Source: Isoetes taiwanensis
Lineage: Eukaryota; Streptophyta; Lycopodiopsida; Isoetales; Isoetaceae
Reading direction: 5' to 3'
NCBI GenBank assembly: GCA_021234155.1
Contig: JAJEKV010000019.1
Location: 19,343,359 to 19,407,358, forward strand
DNA: 64,000 nt
The notes beneath the pieces are model-generated. The model was not told the origin of the DNA. It made no database searches and saw only the letters and a list, made by a program, of their open reading frames with translations. Position numbers and translations under genes: made by a program. This document shows, piece by piece, positions 31,647 through 45,115 of the stretch. Positions within the stretch are counted from its first letter, which is position 1; every line of letters starts with the position of its first letter.

Positions 31647-34582
31647 ATGGCTGCCCCCAAACTTTCTACACTTCAAGCTTCTGCTCCAAGGGATGCGACT
31701 CTTTTCGGGTCTGTGTCTTTCTCGACGCCCACCTTTCGAGAGGCCCTTGTTGGTCCGAAGTCGGAAGTGGCGGAACGCCACAAGTTTTTACGAATTTTCA
31801 CAAATGGAGCTCCCGGCCCCAAATCAAGCGCAATTCTGCGTGATTCATCGCACACATCGCCAGCGGCCAGGAAGGATTTGCTCACGGTGGTCGATGGCAC
31901 CACCATTTTACTTACTCAAAGATTTGATTTCGAGGTATTCCACATCCCTTTGCAAAACCTTAAATCTCTTGGGCTGCTTTTATGACATGGGCGTCCTCGA
32001 TTTTGGCTTATTGCTTATCAAGCCAACCAAAGATCGCCACAAATATTGCCAAACCTCATGAGAGGGCGTTTGTGAAGTTTTGGCGAAATTGCTTGGGCAT
32101 TCCATTAAGAACACCCACATCAATAAGCCGCTTTTTATAATATGGTCATCACCGCCATTCACTCCACTCGCGCATGTCGATTGGCCTCGGCTTTTTATTC
32201 CCACTGGTCTTCTTCAGAAGTAGACGCGTGGGCTACCCCCTCCCTGTCTCTGAAATTTCCGTGGGTGGCCATCTTCAGGCCCTCATTGATCATTATCTTC
32301 CGGTTCTTGAGAGCCCTTCCACTTCCTATACCTCCTTTCCGCTGGCTCTCAGATTCTAGCGTCCAACTCAACAAGTTTGTACCTTCACGCCACACCTCCC
32401 CTCGCCCTGTTCAACATCGGACCATGTCATTTTGTCTCCTCTTCTTCCTCCGAGGCCACGCCTTCCAATTCCCGCCATGCCTCTGCTTAATCGCATAAGA
32501 CAAAGAATAGGGCCCCGCGCCTCCCATCCTCGGCAGCTCTGTACAAATTCCAGCAAGATGTTCAAGCCCGCACCCTTGCGGCTCCATGCGCCCCAAAGAG
32601 GCTCTCATGGCCCGGTGTTCAGCGTCCACGGAGGCTTCCGGGATCTTTGTTCAAAGAGACCTTCTGCTGCCACTGCCCATGTTCAAAACCCTCGAAGCCC
32701 AACTTCAAGAAAAGCACGCTGCTCTATTACAGGCCAGATAGATCTCACCCGGCGCTCAGGATCAGACCGCCTTACTTACGGATCAGCAGCGCATTCCAAA
32801 CTGAAATTCGAGGGACTTATTGGAACGTAACAAGTCCAAAGATACCCTTCGAGTGACAAGGAAAAACACATTGCTAAGCTAGACACCTTGTACTCCGAAG
32901 CTTTGTGACAATTACAAAGACTCAAGTTCAAAATCTCAGCGGAAGCTCGACTCACCTCCCTTGAAGCTCGGCTTTCCACGCCACCAATCAGTTAACGTCC
33001 CTCCGGACTTCGCCTTTTGAGGCTCGGAAACAAAGGTCATCGATGACGGAGATTGCCACGCCGCTTCCATACCCCGGCAATCCTCTTCACATGCCACGCT
33101 TCGGAAAACGGGTCCGCGGATCGATCCCCGCTTTTGTTAGAAAAAGAGCATCGGATCCGCGGACCTTGAACATCAGCTCAAAGCGATTCAATCTGGCGAG
33201 GAGGCCCAAACCAAACAGAGGGATATCTTGACATTGCCACCAACATCCCGGTGGACTTCTCTACTCCTTCCAGCTATCTTGACTATGTGGTGGTCTCGAC
33301 GGCACCTCTTTCTTTTGAAATGGTACGCCAATGGCAATGTTCATCAACAGCCACTCAAAAGTATGGACTTCCTTCGAATCTGGCCGGATCTTTCTATAGA
33401 AGACAAGGGTTTATTTTGTGCACTCTTAGTCTTTGATCAGCTCACGGTTGAAGATCCTGAATTAGTCATCTTCCGAGTTGTTCAGCCCATGGCTTATGTT
33501 TTTCATGACTTCTACCTGGCGGATCTCCAGGATAAATTCCGGGATGAGGCCCATCGTGTTTTTCAAGGCAACTCAAATGCTGCTTGGTTATTATCACCAA
33601 CCAACAAATATTTCAGGATCCTGCTCAGTCTCAGACTTTTGAACAAGAGTACATGCCTGAATTGGCTCAAGACTTTACCTCGCGGGCGTTGAAACGTTGG
33701 AACAGTAAACAAAAATCCGGCACCCCCGATGATCTTGAGTTTGCTCGGATATATATGCAAAGCACTTGGGAGGCTACAATCAACTCCGTGGCCTTCTGGA
33801 AAGCAAGACCATTCCCACGGGTTGGGTCAATCCTCCTGTCTATCAATTACTCTCTACTTGAATGGGACCATTGGTGTGCGTGCTTTGATCAAAATCTTGT
33901 TCAAGCATTCGGGGACATGGCTCGCAACCCACGACACGGGGCATGATCCCTCTCCATATGCTTCCTTAGGAGCCCCTCCCACCACGGTTCCTTTCTTTCG
34001 ATTGGCGTCTTCCTTTTGACGCAGGGTCATGGATGGCCACGCGGGGTCGACCATCCAGATCTCCGCGGATCTCCGGTGGGATCCCCGATTTGTCGACGCC
34101 CAATTGGGAGGATAATGCCACTTTGGACACTACGAAAAAATTGGATTTACATCGGTAATGAGCGTGGTGGCAAAAGCCTGCCGATGCTCTTAATGGTCTT
34201 GACACCTTCTTGCACGCCGCCACCTCACCAGATCCTGCAGTACACCGTCAAGCAAGGTTTTCTTCGTTGCTCTCAAATGCATCCTGGTCGCCTCTTTAAA
34301 TAGGGGCATTCAATCTTTCTTCTCTTGCAATCCAAATGCCTTCGGTGCCTTCCGGTCTTCAAACTTGCCTTCTCATGGAGTGCGGTTTGTTCCACCGGGG
34401 CACGCCCATCTTTGCCACAGAAGACATGGTGCGCTCTCACTTCCTCATTGAGGCCCATCCCGCCCTAGGGCTCAACACCCCGACGCATCTTCAAACACGC
34501 CGGACCTCATTGCTCATTACCATAATGGCGCCCGGGCCTCATTCAATGAGGATCACTTTCCGGAAGGGCGGTTCCCCGCCTT
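31647..34582 (+). pseudogene. gypsy copy A ORF3, long post-integrase frame
   Basis: It starts MAAPKLSTLQASAPRDATLF. The first 110 codons are open (FREALVGPKSEVAERHKFL, KDLLTVVDGTTILLTQRFDF). A Ser-rich stretch follows, then heptad-like text (LEAQLQEK, KLDTLYSE, LTSLEARLST) that predicts a coiled coil. The last part has WYANGNVHQQPLKSMDFL, IEDKGLFCALLVFDQLTVED and GTPDDLEFARIYMQSTWEAT. The total is about 950 codons if frameshifts are ignored. No family is recognised; the position fits the env-like ORF of Athila elements. Both copies keep the same order, so it was a real gene. Confidence 0.6.
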
Positions 34583-34631
34583 AAAAGCACTTCCTCCTTT
34601 TTTTTCTTGGTGAGTGTCATTTGGTGGGGAG

Positions 34632-35216
34632 TGTTAGTCCACGGCCTCCTGGTTCGGGACTATTCATGCATACGACGGGCGGTCAAGCTCAAGGATCCGC
34701 AGCCGAGGCATGGGTTAGCCATCAAAGGCTCGATGAAGACCAAGAGGCAGACCCACGCGGTCAAAGCCTCGCCGGGTCAACAAGAGGCTCGGACACAAGT
34801 GATGACCCTCGGCCAGTGTCGGGCCGTCGGCGTGATTCTAGGCATTTCAAGAGGCACAGCCAACATTATCAGAATCAGGCCTCCTTCCGTGAGTCGGCAC
34901 CAGATCAGTCCGAGTGTCTATATTGGGCCGAGGCCATTGTACTATATATATATGAGTAGAACTAGCATATGAGGGCTAGATGAGTTTTGAGTCTTGTCTC
35001 TTTTGGCCTTCTCTCAATTGGAGAGCTCATGTATGTTCATCGCTGATATCAAGGAAGCATATCATTTTCCTCTCATTGTTCTTTTTTCTGTTCCGTTTCT
35101 TCTTCTTGTTGTTTTTCTTGCAAATCCGTGGACATAGTCCCCCCCGATTCTCCCGTTAGATCCAAGGGTCCTCACAGAGGGCTGTCTTGTAGAGCCCCGA
35201 ACCTGCACCCTAAACA
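34632..35216 (+). repeat. gypsy LTR shared by copies A and B (585 bp)
   Basis: It starts TGTTAG after the PPT TTGGTGGGGAG and ends CCCTAAACA. It matches 45116-45719 along its whole length with scattered small indels. A TATA-like TATATATATATGAG lies near 34937. Confidence 0.85.
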
Positions 35217-35249
35217 CTGCGATTCGCTTTGGTCTGATTCGCTTTTCGC

Positions 35250-37440
35250 TTTAATGCCGCCGTCCAAAAACTTCACGCCAGAAGAACTTTTTTCCTGCGG
35301 GCGCCTCGATTGAGCGCCATCATCGACGGGAAGTCGCTCGTGACATGTATGGATCTGCTTTTATGACATTGAGGGAGGCCACATTCGGCCTAGGGCTCGG
35401 CCGGCGCCACCCACCCCTCGTGGTCATGTCTCGGCCCAAATTCTCCACCTCTGCTGCAAACATTGCTCACAAACCTCGGCCTCCCTCATCACTATCGGAG
35501 CGTTATCCGCTCCACCCGCCAACCTTTACTTTCATACCCCTGTAACATGCCTTCATCCATCACTCTTTCCGCCATCGCCTCGCCTTCACAACCATCATCT
35601 CCTACGGTAGACGGGGATATCCACATGTCTTTTTTGCTCCTCCCCGTGATTTTCCCCTTCCCTACCTTTCCCACCGCTTCTTCCCGCTTATAATCTTTGC
35701 TGCACCTCAAACCCAATGATCATGCACCTCCAAGCACTCCCCCACCCCACCTCAGCCCACCCCTTCGCCAGGTCTTTCCAAAGACCATACCCTCCAACTC
35801 CACCTCAATATCCTCACTATCATGTTCCCGTCCAGCCCAAAGACTTTTACCTCTACCTTTCGTACCCTTGCTCGACTTATCCCACCTTTGGCAACACTAA
35901 AGGCAAACCTTTAGACCAAAGTGCTCGTGCCCACATGGAAGAATTTGAGGCTCGCTGTCCCTGAATGGTCATGCGCAACCTCAACTGAAATTCCACATCT
36001 TTTCCACCACATTGCGCGGCTCCCTCATCAATGGCTCATGTCCAACAAAAGCCACCGGAAACAAGATTGGTCCGAAATGAAAATCTTTTTTTTCTCACTA
36101 TGGGACCACCGGATGATGATCAACTTCATCTCAAGCAACTCAATGACCTTCAACAAGAGCCCACTTGAGTTCCGCCGGGATTTTGCGTGATCGCCTTCAC
36201 ATTCTCGCCAAAGAAACTCAAGGAGTACCCCACACAGAGCCGGATCTTGGTCGGTTTCTCCAAGGACTTCCTCCAAATATCGGGACTTCATGATCAATAC
36301 CGCATACCAAGACTTTGGAGCAAAGCTATCGATCTTGTCAATCACTCAACCAATGTTTCCTCCCGTGGCGTGGCTCTTCAGAGCTCCCTTTCATTCCACC
36401 CGGCCATGGTTCCCCGCATCATCGCCTGTTCAACCTCAACACGCCAATCGCTAGCCAAGCCGATCCGTGCCATATCCGCAAATATCAAGGCCACTTGGCT
36501 AATGAGTGCAACTCCACCAATGGCCCGCCTCATTGTAAACGCCGCAACATGTGCAATCATGCCACTAAGAATGCACTCGCGACTCATCCTACACCTTTTC
36601 CGCAACAAGATGGTTTATCAAGTGCAAACAACACCTCAAAGACCAATCGCCATATCGCCAGAAACCACCACCGCAGCGCAACCCAATCAACTCTATCAGA
36701 ATGAGCAACAACGGGACCCAACACACGTTCTCCTTTTGATCCTTCAAAGCTCGCTGTTATCACTGGCCAAGAATGGGGTCATACCACCACGGCGGTCCTC
36801 AACTCCCCAAGTTCGTGCAATTTTCCCCGCACCAATCAGATTCACATCACCGCTTTTCGCGCTTACCAACTCGATTGCTAATGGCAAACAAGGCGCGGCC
36901 CGTTCTTCGAAGCCACCTCGCAAGGCCAAAGAATCACGCTTATCAACCAGCTCCCGCCAATCAACCTCGATGGATCAACAAGCACAGGAAGAAATTTTTC
37001 GTGCTCTTAATCCTCCAGTCCCAGCCATCAAATTGGGTTGGTTTGGTTTCACGCTGCACTGTATGCCACGCCCTTTAACCATTATTCCTAATGGCACGAA
37101 CCCGCTTTTACAGCCGACGCCATTCCTCATGCGAAGACAAAAGGTCCATTTTTGCAATCGACTTGAGAAACTCATGCCGAATGTCATGCCTAAAGTTCGC
37201 CAAAGCATTTTGAACCTCATGCAAGCCGCCAAGGTCGCGACGCTGGTTAATGTCCATGCCACCACGAGCTCAACAACGACAAGACGACCTTCCACGCCTC
37301 AACCTCCACGCCTCGTGACATATCCCAATATCGGGCCGCGAGGTTGACCTACTCAAAGAAGTTGCCGCTTCCTTACCACGCACTCCCCGCACTGTGGATC
37401 CAAAGCCGATCCTTTTTCTCATGTGCCTCGAACTCCAAGA
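35250..37440 (+). pseudogene. gypsy copy B gag
   Basis: A start MPPSKNFTPEELFS near 35253 is followed by a Pro/Tyr-rich stretch (RPYPPTPPQYPHYHVPVQPK, about 35790) and a matrix/capsid-like part in mixed frames. CHIRKYQGHLANEC (about 36467-36508) matches a CCHC zinc knuckle with one Cys replaced. The 386-codon frame 36187-37347 crosses this region in another frame and is probably a mixture of shadow and true coding text. Gag is not present in copy A. Confidence 0.65.
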
Positions 37441-40400
37441 GGAGCTAGCCAAAATCAAAATTCCTTTAAGCTTGGCTACAATTTTGAAACTCGCCCCGCC
37501 TCAAGGACCGCTACCACTCCCCGACCGCTTTGGTTGGGGCTGTTGCTACCTCTACTCCCCACGGCCCATGCCACTTGGCAATCAACAAGTCAATCATGTT
37601 CAAATTGACGGGAGGTAGCTGTCAATCTCATCACGGATAAACTCCGCAAAACAAATGGGCATCAAACAACTCTATCGCGGCCCCATATGACATCAAATTG
37701 GCCAATGGCCATATCACGAGACCTCAAGGCGCCACGCCTCTTCTTCACATCAACATAGGTGATCTCGCATTCCCCTTGGAATTTGGTGTTTGGAAGGTCG
37801 AGAAGATCCGTGTGATTATGAAATGTTGGTCGGCAGACCTTTTCTCCGCCGTGCCAAGAGCATTCATTACGGGCCACACGGACGCTTAGTCATCACCGAT
37901 GGTCACCTCAATGCCACCATGGACTTGGAAACAGTAAAAATCATTTCGGCCGACAATGTGAACCTCTCTCCGACACCGACTCGAGGACGCCTTTAATATT
38001 TATCGTTCGTGCTCCACCGCGAAGTTCCGCCTCGCCATCCTACCCCCAGTATGCCGATCCTTGGGGAGAAATGACTCTTGATCGTGACTGTGCCGCGGGC
38101 TGCTTTGCTTGACCCTTACCCGCTCCTTGCAATCAATCCAACGCGGTTGATCACTTTTCGACGCTGAACCTCCCCGCAGCCCCGTGGAAGTACACGCCGC
38201 CATGAAGCAACCTCGCTTTGAGGAAACTCAAAGAACCTCTCTTTTTCACCACGCAGAGCGCCACGCATCCCCGTTATGCTTCAACCTCCTCGCCATATTG
38301 TCCAGACATGGAAGTTATCCCCATATTCGCATTCCTCGACATAGAGATTGTGGACGAGGGCAACAATCACCGTCCGGATTGTCGCCAATCTTCCCACACC
38401 CTATCGTAATGTGGCCGCCACGCTTTTCAAAAGTTCAAACACATTTTTGCCCGAGCTACAGAGATCTTCTGGGGATCAACAAAACCTTGGGGAACTCACC
38501 ATTCCTACCAAGTCCGATGCACGCCTAGCCTAGCAACGACAAGACGGGCCAACCCCATTACCGCGGATCGCCAAGGCGTAAATTGACAAACTCCTTGCCG
38601 CAGTTTGATCTATGAGGTCAAACATTCTCGGTGGGTGAGCCCCATCGCCATTGCACTCAAACACAATGGTAAGATCCGCTTGTGTGGACTACCAAAACTC
38701 AATCGTGCCACCTGAGCGTGATCATTTTCCCCTTCCCTTCACGCACTGTGTTCGAAGAGGTTGCCGGACATGAGATGTACTCCTTCATGGATGGTTTTTT
38801 CGCTACAATCAGATCTCAATCAAAGAATCTGATCAACTCAAGACTACCTTCACCACCCGCGGGGCACTTTTGCCTACAAGGTGGTTCCTTTTGGATTATC
38901 AAACTCTCCATCCACGCTTCAACGATCATGCTCTCGCTTTTTCATGATTTTATGAAGGAAAATCCCTTCTTGCAAATTTTTCAAGATGACTTCTCCGCCA
39001 CGCTCCATGGCTGACCATTTGATAAATTGGAACTTGTCTTTCGAAATGTGATGAGTCCCGCATTAGTCTCAATCCCGAGAAATGCACCTTTTAAGGCCAC
39101 TTGTGTGTTCTGTTGGGACATGTGGTCAAGAAAGTGTATCACCACGATCCTCGCTAAAATCACCGTGGTGCTCAAGGCTCAAGCACCGCCCAATATAAAG
39201 GAAACACGCTCTTTCTTGGGTAAGGTCAATTATTACTCCACCTTCATTCCCCGGACTCGCAGCCATTGCAGATCCCATTCATAAACTCATCGGTGATGAA
39301 TCCACCGGGCTTGGAATTCCCAGCGGATGTCGCTTTCCAACAGCTTGAAGCTCTTGCTTACTCAGTGCCCCGTTCTTGTTCCTCCTCAATGGGACAAGCC
39401 CTTTCATGTCCATGTCGATGTCTCGCCTTTGCTATTGAGCTGTTCTTTTCAAGAATATGATGCGCATTAATCGACAAAACCAAACCGCTACGCCACCGGA
39501 ACTCAATTCTGCTGAACGCAACTACTCGCCACAGAGCGAGAAGCCTTGGGTTTAATTTTTTCAAGGCCCAACGCTCCGCCACTATCTTTTGGGCAGTCAA
39601 ATCAAATTTTTGTTGACCACCGTGCACTTCTTTACTTGATCAACAAATCCACGCCCCACGGGCCGCATTGCTCGTTGTCCTCCTTCGCAAGAATTTGCAC
39701 CTTTTGAAATTGTTCACAAGGCCGCAAATCTCATGTTGTCCCGGATTATCTTTTCACGATCCACACGATGATCCCTCCACCGAGTCTCGTGACGCCTTTC
39801 CCCGACGCCAACTCTTTTTTCGTCACGGCAACACCTCATTGGTTTCATGACTTTCAGCCAAGATCTCCTCACAGCGCTCTTCCACCGAGGACGCCACGCC
39901 TTCTCCAGCCAAGCGACAATCCCGCCGCCATCAATTTCTCCCGAGGTCCGCGGACTACACCATGGTTGCAGCCATCTTTACAAAAAGGGTAAGGATACAA
40001 TCCTTCGACGCCGTGGTTCTCCCCTCATGAGGTCCCGTGATATTGTTCGAGAAGCCCATGAAGGGCTCGGTGGTGGTCATTTTCATGGAGACACCACAAG
40101 ACGCAAAAATCCTTCTTGTTGGTTATTTTTGGCCCACGCTTCAAAGACGCCACGCCCACGCCCGACGCGCGTGATGCTTGCCGGGCTTGTGGGACGCGCC
40201 CACGCCCGCGACGCTTCTTCCTTTGACGCCGGGTTGCCACGCCACTTCCTTCAAAGAAATGGGGAATGGATTTTGTGGGACCCATCGATCCTCTCCGCGC
40301 AGCACACCCGCGTTCGCTACATTCGGGTTCTCACCGACACGCTTACCAAATGGGCGGAAGCTTGCGCGACTTCCGCATAACACCGCGGCCAAGACAAGCC

Positions 40401-41115
40401 AAAGTCATCTATCAACAAATCATCACGCTGATTCGGCCGCCCCACCTGAGTCGGGTCGCTGATCGTGGTGTCCATTTTATCAATCACACCATCAAGGAGC
40501 CGACGGATTATCTCCCCGATACATCATCACAAGAGCACACCTTACTATCCTCGAGGGAATGGTTTGGCTGAAAGCACCAACAAAACTCGGGTCACAATTT
40601 CAAGAAAATTTGTGACGCCGCGACCGACCGGCAAAACAAGCTTCCTACCGTTCTTTGGGCTTACAATACTTGTTTCAAAATAGCTACAGTGTCACACCCT
40701 TTCAAATTGGTTTATGGTCAAGAAGCTCTCATGCCGCTTTGAATACATACTTCCAACACTGCTTTCAACCGGCACGCCCATAATCCGCCACCGCTGACTC
40801 AAAGAAAGGGTTTATCAATTGGAACAGCTTGGATGAACTTAGAAGAGATGCTTATATTCGTGTTCTTCATGGACAACAGCTTGCAAAAAATCCTTACATG
40901 ACAAACAATGAAGACAAAAACATTCAACGAAGGAGATTTGGTTCTTCTTTATGATTCTGGTACAAAACTTTTCCGGTAAACTTAAGTTTCGCTGGTTTGG
41001 CCCTTATCAAATTGTTCAAGTGGTTCGACCCCGCTTTTTCAATCGGCTGAAGTTAGATGGCACTCCATTACCTACACCGGTTAATGGCTTTACCAAAACA
41101 TTTCATACAACGTAA
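37440..41115 (+). pseudogene. gypsy copy B pol
   Basis: It is collinear with copy A pol. Protease DGG motif at about 37608 with a frameshift right behind it; RT with YSFMDGFFATI (about 38778), FGLSNSPS and QDDFS; RNase H with MLSR-type DYLF text; integrase with KWGMDFVGP-equivalent MDFVGPIDP (40266), DRGVHFINHTIKE and GNGLAESTNKT. Frame changes fall at different places from those in copy A, so the two decayed independently or carry different sequencing errors. Confidence 0.9.
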
Positions 41116-42111
41116 AGTGCACATCCACAAACGATGTCGTTCCGCACACACACAACAGATAGTGACTAAACCAAATGCATATTTATATTATAGGTGGAAT
41201 TTTTACAAAATGTGGGCGCAGCCCAGCTATTTCCGCTTATGGGCACTGCCCTATATACAAAAACGCTCTCAGAGCCCTATCTACTAAGTCCTAAGAAGAA
41301 AACCTCTACTCCGGTTTGGAGCAGAGGTGATGCGCAGGATGTGGTAGAGGTTCTCGCCAGATCCCAAATAAGGTGCGTAACCACCTCCATCCCGCTGGTC
41401 TTCGGCCGGATGTTCAGCCATCCCGCAAGACACCACCGCCCATTCTCACGCCACGACATTGTGGCAGCCAGAGGTCCGCATAATTCATCTTAGTGTGTAA
41501 TCCACTCCCCGACAGCTCGTGGGCATAGTGCGCCCTCGCTCAAACCAAAGAAAGCCCATGCCGAGCGCCATCGGATGCCTTCGCTTTACTCCCCTGCTCG
41601 CCTTATATAGCCAATCGAGGAACTCCTTGTCGACGTGGACCAATCACATAAATCGCCAACGTGTTTGCAATGCAAGGTCAAGTTTCTAAAATGAGAATCT
41701 TTTCTCCCCCAAGATATCTAGCCATGGTACCTTCCGACACATTCCTTTTAATGATATCCCACTTCGAGTTGCCAAAGATTGAATGCCATTTCTTCTTTTC
41801 ACGCCTGCTCGGACATTAATGTGTGTCCTTTGCCCAATTGGCCCACATCCCATCATTCTCTCACGCCTCATCTCCACCGCTCATTTCTTCTCCATTTGTT
41901 GTTTGGGGACTTAGCCACATTTTTGCCTCTCAAATCACCTCCTTGGCATCTTTTCGACACCGGCACCATCAACGGTTGCAGCCTTTCGCCCTTATCATGC
42001 CCCTTCGCCCACCTTTGCGCGCCCTAAACCTTTTTCCTCTCAGGCTTTCGTTTTTGTTCTCCGCTCTCCGCCTTCTTCAAAAAGTTCCTTCTATTCCGAC
42101 GCTTTTTCGCC

Positions 42112-45085
42112 ATGGCTGCCCCAAACTTTCTACACTTCAAGCTTCCGTCCAAGGGATGCGACTCTTTTCGGGTTCCAGGTCTTCTCGACGCCCACTTTTC
42201 GAGAGGCCCTTGTTGGTCCGAAGTCGGAAGTGGCGGAACGCCACAAGCTTTTTACTTAATTTTCACAAATGGAGCTCCCGCCCCAAATCCAAAAAGAATT
42301 GCAAAGCTAGCTCATCGACACATCGCCAACAGCCCTGGAAGGATTTGCTACGGTGGTCGATGGCACCACCATTTTACTTACTCAAAGATTTGATTTCTCG
42401 AGGTATTCCACATCCCTTTGCAAAAACCTTCGCCTCTTGGGCTGCTTTTTTACGTGACATGGACGCCACTCGCTTTGGCGCTATTGCTTATCAAGCCAAC
42501 CAAAGATCGCCTCACAAATATTGCCAAACCTCATGAGACTTTTTGTGAAGTTTCGTGGCGAAATTGCTTGGGCATTCCATTAAGAACACCCACATCAATA
42601 AGCCGCTTTTATAATATGGTCATCACCGCCATTCACTCCACTCGCATGTCGATTGGCCTCAGCTTTTATTCTACCGCCTTCTTCAAGAAGTAGACCGCAT
42701 TCGGGCTACCCCCCTCCTCGCTCTCGAATTTCCGTGGGTGGCCATCTTCAGGCCCTCATTCGCCATTATCTTCCAGTTCTTGAGAGCCCTTCCACTTCCC
42801 ATACCTCCACTCGGCCGCTCTCATTTCGGGGTCCAACTCAACAAGCCAGACCTTCACGCCACACCTCCCTCGCCCCTGTTTCAACATCGGACCACGATGT
42901 CACCGTCTCCTCTTCTTCCTCCGAGGCCACGCCTTCCACCCCGTCATGCCTCTCAACAATCTCGGATAAGGCAGCAATGTGGCCTCAAGGGCCCCCATCC
43001 TCGGGCAGCTCCCCCTGATAAATTCCAAAGAAGATTCAAGCCGCCGCCTTTGCAGCTCCATGCATCCCGGTGAGGCTCTCATGATCGTGTTCAGCGCCCC
43101 CGAGGCTTCCATGCTGTTCAAAGAGACCTTCTGCCGCCACGCCCATGTTCAAACCCCGGAAGCCCAACTTCAAGAAAAGCACGCGGCTCTATTACAGGCC
43201 CAGATAGATCTCACCAGCTGCTCAGGATCAGACCCGCCTACTTACAGATCAAGCAGCAGCTCCAAACTGAAATTCGTGGACTTATTGGAACGTAACAAGT
43301 CCAAAGATACCCTTCGAGTGACAAGGAAAAACACATTGCTAAGCTAGACACCTTGTACTCCGAAGCTTTGTGACAATTACAAAGACTCGTTCAAAATCTC
43401 ACCGAGCGCGGAAGCTCGACTCACCTCCCCTTGAAGCTCAGCCTTTCCACGCCACCAATCGCTTAACGCCCCTCCGCATCGCCTTTTGAGGCTCGAAACA
43501 AAAGGTCATCGATGACGCGGAGATTGCCACGCCGCTTCCATACCCCGGGCAATCCTCTTCACATGCCACGCTTCCTCGAAAACGGGTCCCGGATCGGGCC
43601 CCGCCTTTTGTTAGAAAAAAGAGCATCGGATCCGCGGACCTTGAACATCAGCCCAAAGAAGCGCCTCAATGGCCGAGGAGGCCCAAACCAAACAGAGGGA
43701 TATCTTGACATTGCCACCAACATCCCGGTGGACTTCTACTCCTTCCAAGCCTATCTTGACTATGTGGTGGGCCCGACGGCACCTCTTTTTTTGAAATGGT
43801 ACGCCGCCAATGGCAATGTTCATCAACAACCACTCAAAAGTATGGACTTCCTTCGACCGGGCCGGATCTTTCTATAGAAGACAAGGGTTTATTTTGTGCA
43901 CTCTTAGTCTTTGATCAGCTCACGGTTGAAGATCCCGAATTAGTCATCTTCCGAAGTTGTTCAGCCCATGGCTTATGTTTTTCATGACTTCTACCCGGGC
44001 GGATCTCCGTGATAAATTCCGGATGAGGCCCATCGTGGTTTTTCAAGGCAACTCAAATGTCGCTTGGTTATTATCACCAACCAACAAATATTTCTGTGGA
44101 TCCCCGCCGCCTCGTGACTTTTGAACAAGAGTACATGCCCGAATTGGCTCAAGACTTACCTCTCGTGGGGTGTTGAAACGTTGGAACAGTAAACAAAAAT
44201 CAAGCACCCCGATGATCTTGAGTTTGCTCAGATATATATGCAAAAGACTTGGGAGGCTACAATCAACTCCGCGGGCCTTCGAAAGCAAGACCATTCCCAC
44301 GGGTTGGGTCAATCCTCCCGCCTATCAATTACTCTCTACTTCGTAATGGGACCATTGGTGTCGCGGCTTTTGATCAAAATCTTGTTCAAGCATTCGTGGA
44401 CATGGCTCGCGAACCCACGCACACCGGCATGATTCCTCTCCATATGCTTCCTTAGGAGCCCCTCCCCGCCCACGGTGCCTTTCTTTTCCGACATGCCTTC
44501 CCCTTTGGACGCAGGTCATGGATGGCCACTGGTCGACTACCAGATCTCCACCGGATCTCCTGGGATCCCCGATTTGTCGACGCCCAATTGGGAGGATAAT
44601 GCCACTTTGGACACTACCGAAAAATTGATTTACATCGGTAATGAGCGTGGCTGGCAAAAGCCCGCCGATGCTCTTAATGGTCTTGACACCTTCTTGCGTA
44701 ACGCCGCCACCTCACCGATCCTTCAAGATAACCGCCAAGCAGTGTTTCGCAGGCTGCTCTCAAATGCATCCTGGTCAGCTCTTTTAAATAGGCAAGCCCA
44801 ATCTTTTCATCGCAATCCAAATGCCAGCCGCCGCTGTTTCTGGCCTTCAAACTTGCCTTCTCATGGAGTGCCGCTTTGTTCCTTCTCGGCCGCCTATGCC
44901 GCCTCGAAGACATGGTGCGCTCTCACTTCCTCATTGAGGCCCATCCCGCCCTAGGGGGCTCAACACCCCGACGCTTCTTCAAACACGCCAGATCTCATTG
45001 CTCATTACCATAATGGCGCTCGACTCATTCCCCGTGGAGGATCACTTTCCGACCGCTGGTTTCCCGCCGGAAGCACTTCCTCCTT
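42112..45085 (+). pseudogene. gypsy copy B ORF3
   Basis: The same ATG context as in copy A (MAAPNFLHF). Shared blocks: a VSSSSSEATPSTP Ser-rich part, a coiled-coil part, YSFQAYLDYVVGPTAP, NVHQQPLKSMDFLRP, then KLIYIGNERGWQKPADALNG and FRRLLSNASWSALLNRQAQS near the end. The last blocks are more readable here than in copy A. Function unknown. Confidence 0.6.
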
Positions 45086-45104
45086 TCTTCTTGATGAGTG
45101 TCAT

Positions 45105-45115
45105 TTGGTGGGGAG
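45105..45115 (+). other. gypsy polypurine tract
   Basis: TTGGTGGGGAG directly before the 3' LTR TG. The identical text stands at 34621-34631 before the other LTR. Confidence 0.8.

Larger units (their letters stand above)
26935..35216 (+). mobile_element. Athila-like Ty3/gypsy copy A (5' part missing)
   Basis: Gene order: protease, RT, RNase H, integrase, a 3.8-kb post-integrase region, PPT and LTR. The 5' LTR and gag are missing on this copy. Its 3' LTR (34632-35216) also serves as the 5' LTR of copy B, giving a tandem int-LTR-int-LTR layout. MDDFS-like QDDFS in RT, VNGFRLK at the pol end, no chromodomain and a large extra region after pol point to the Athila/Tat lineage. Confidence 0.88.

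Noticed and set aside
36187..37347. 386-codon frame as a separate gene
   Set aside because: It overlaps the gypsy gag in another frame than the zinc knuckle and shows no domain; it is probably largely a shadow in low-stop, C-rich DNA.
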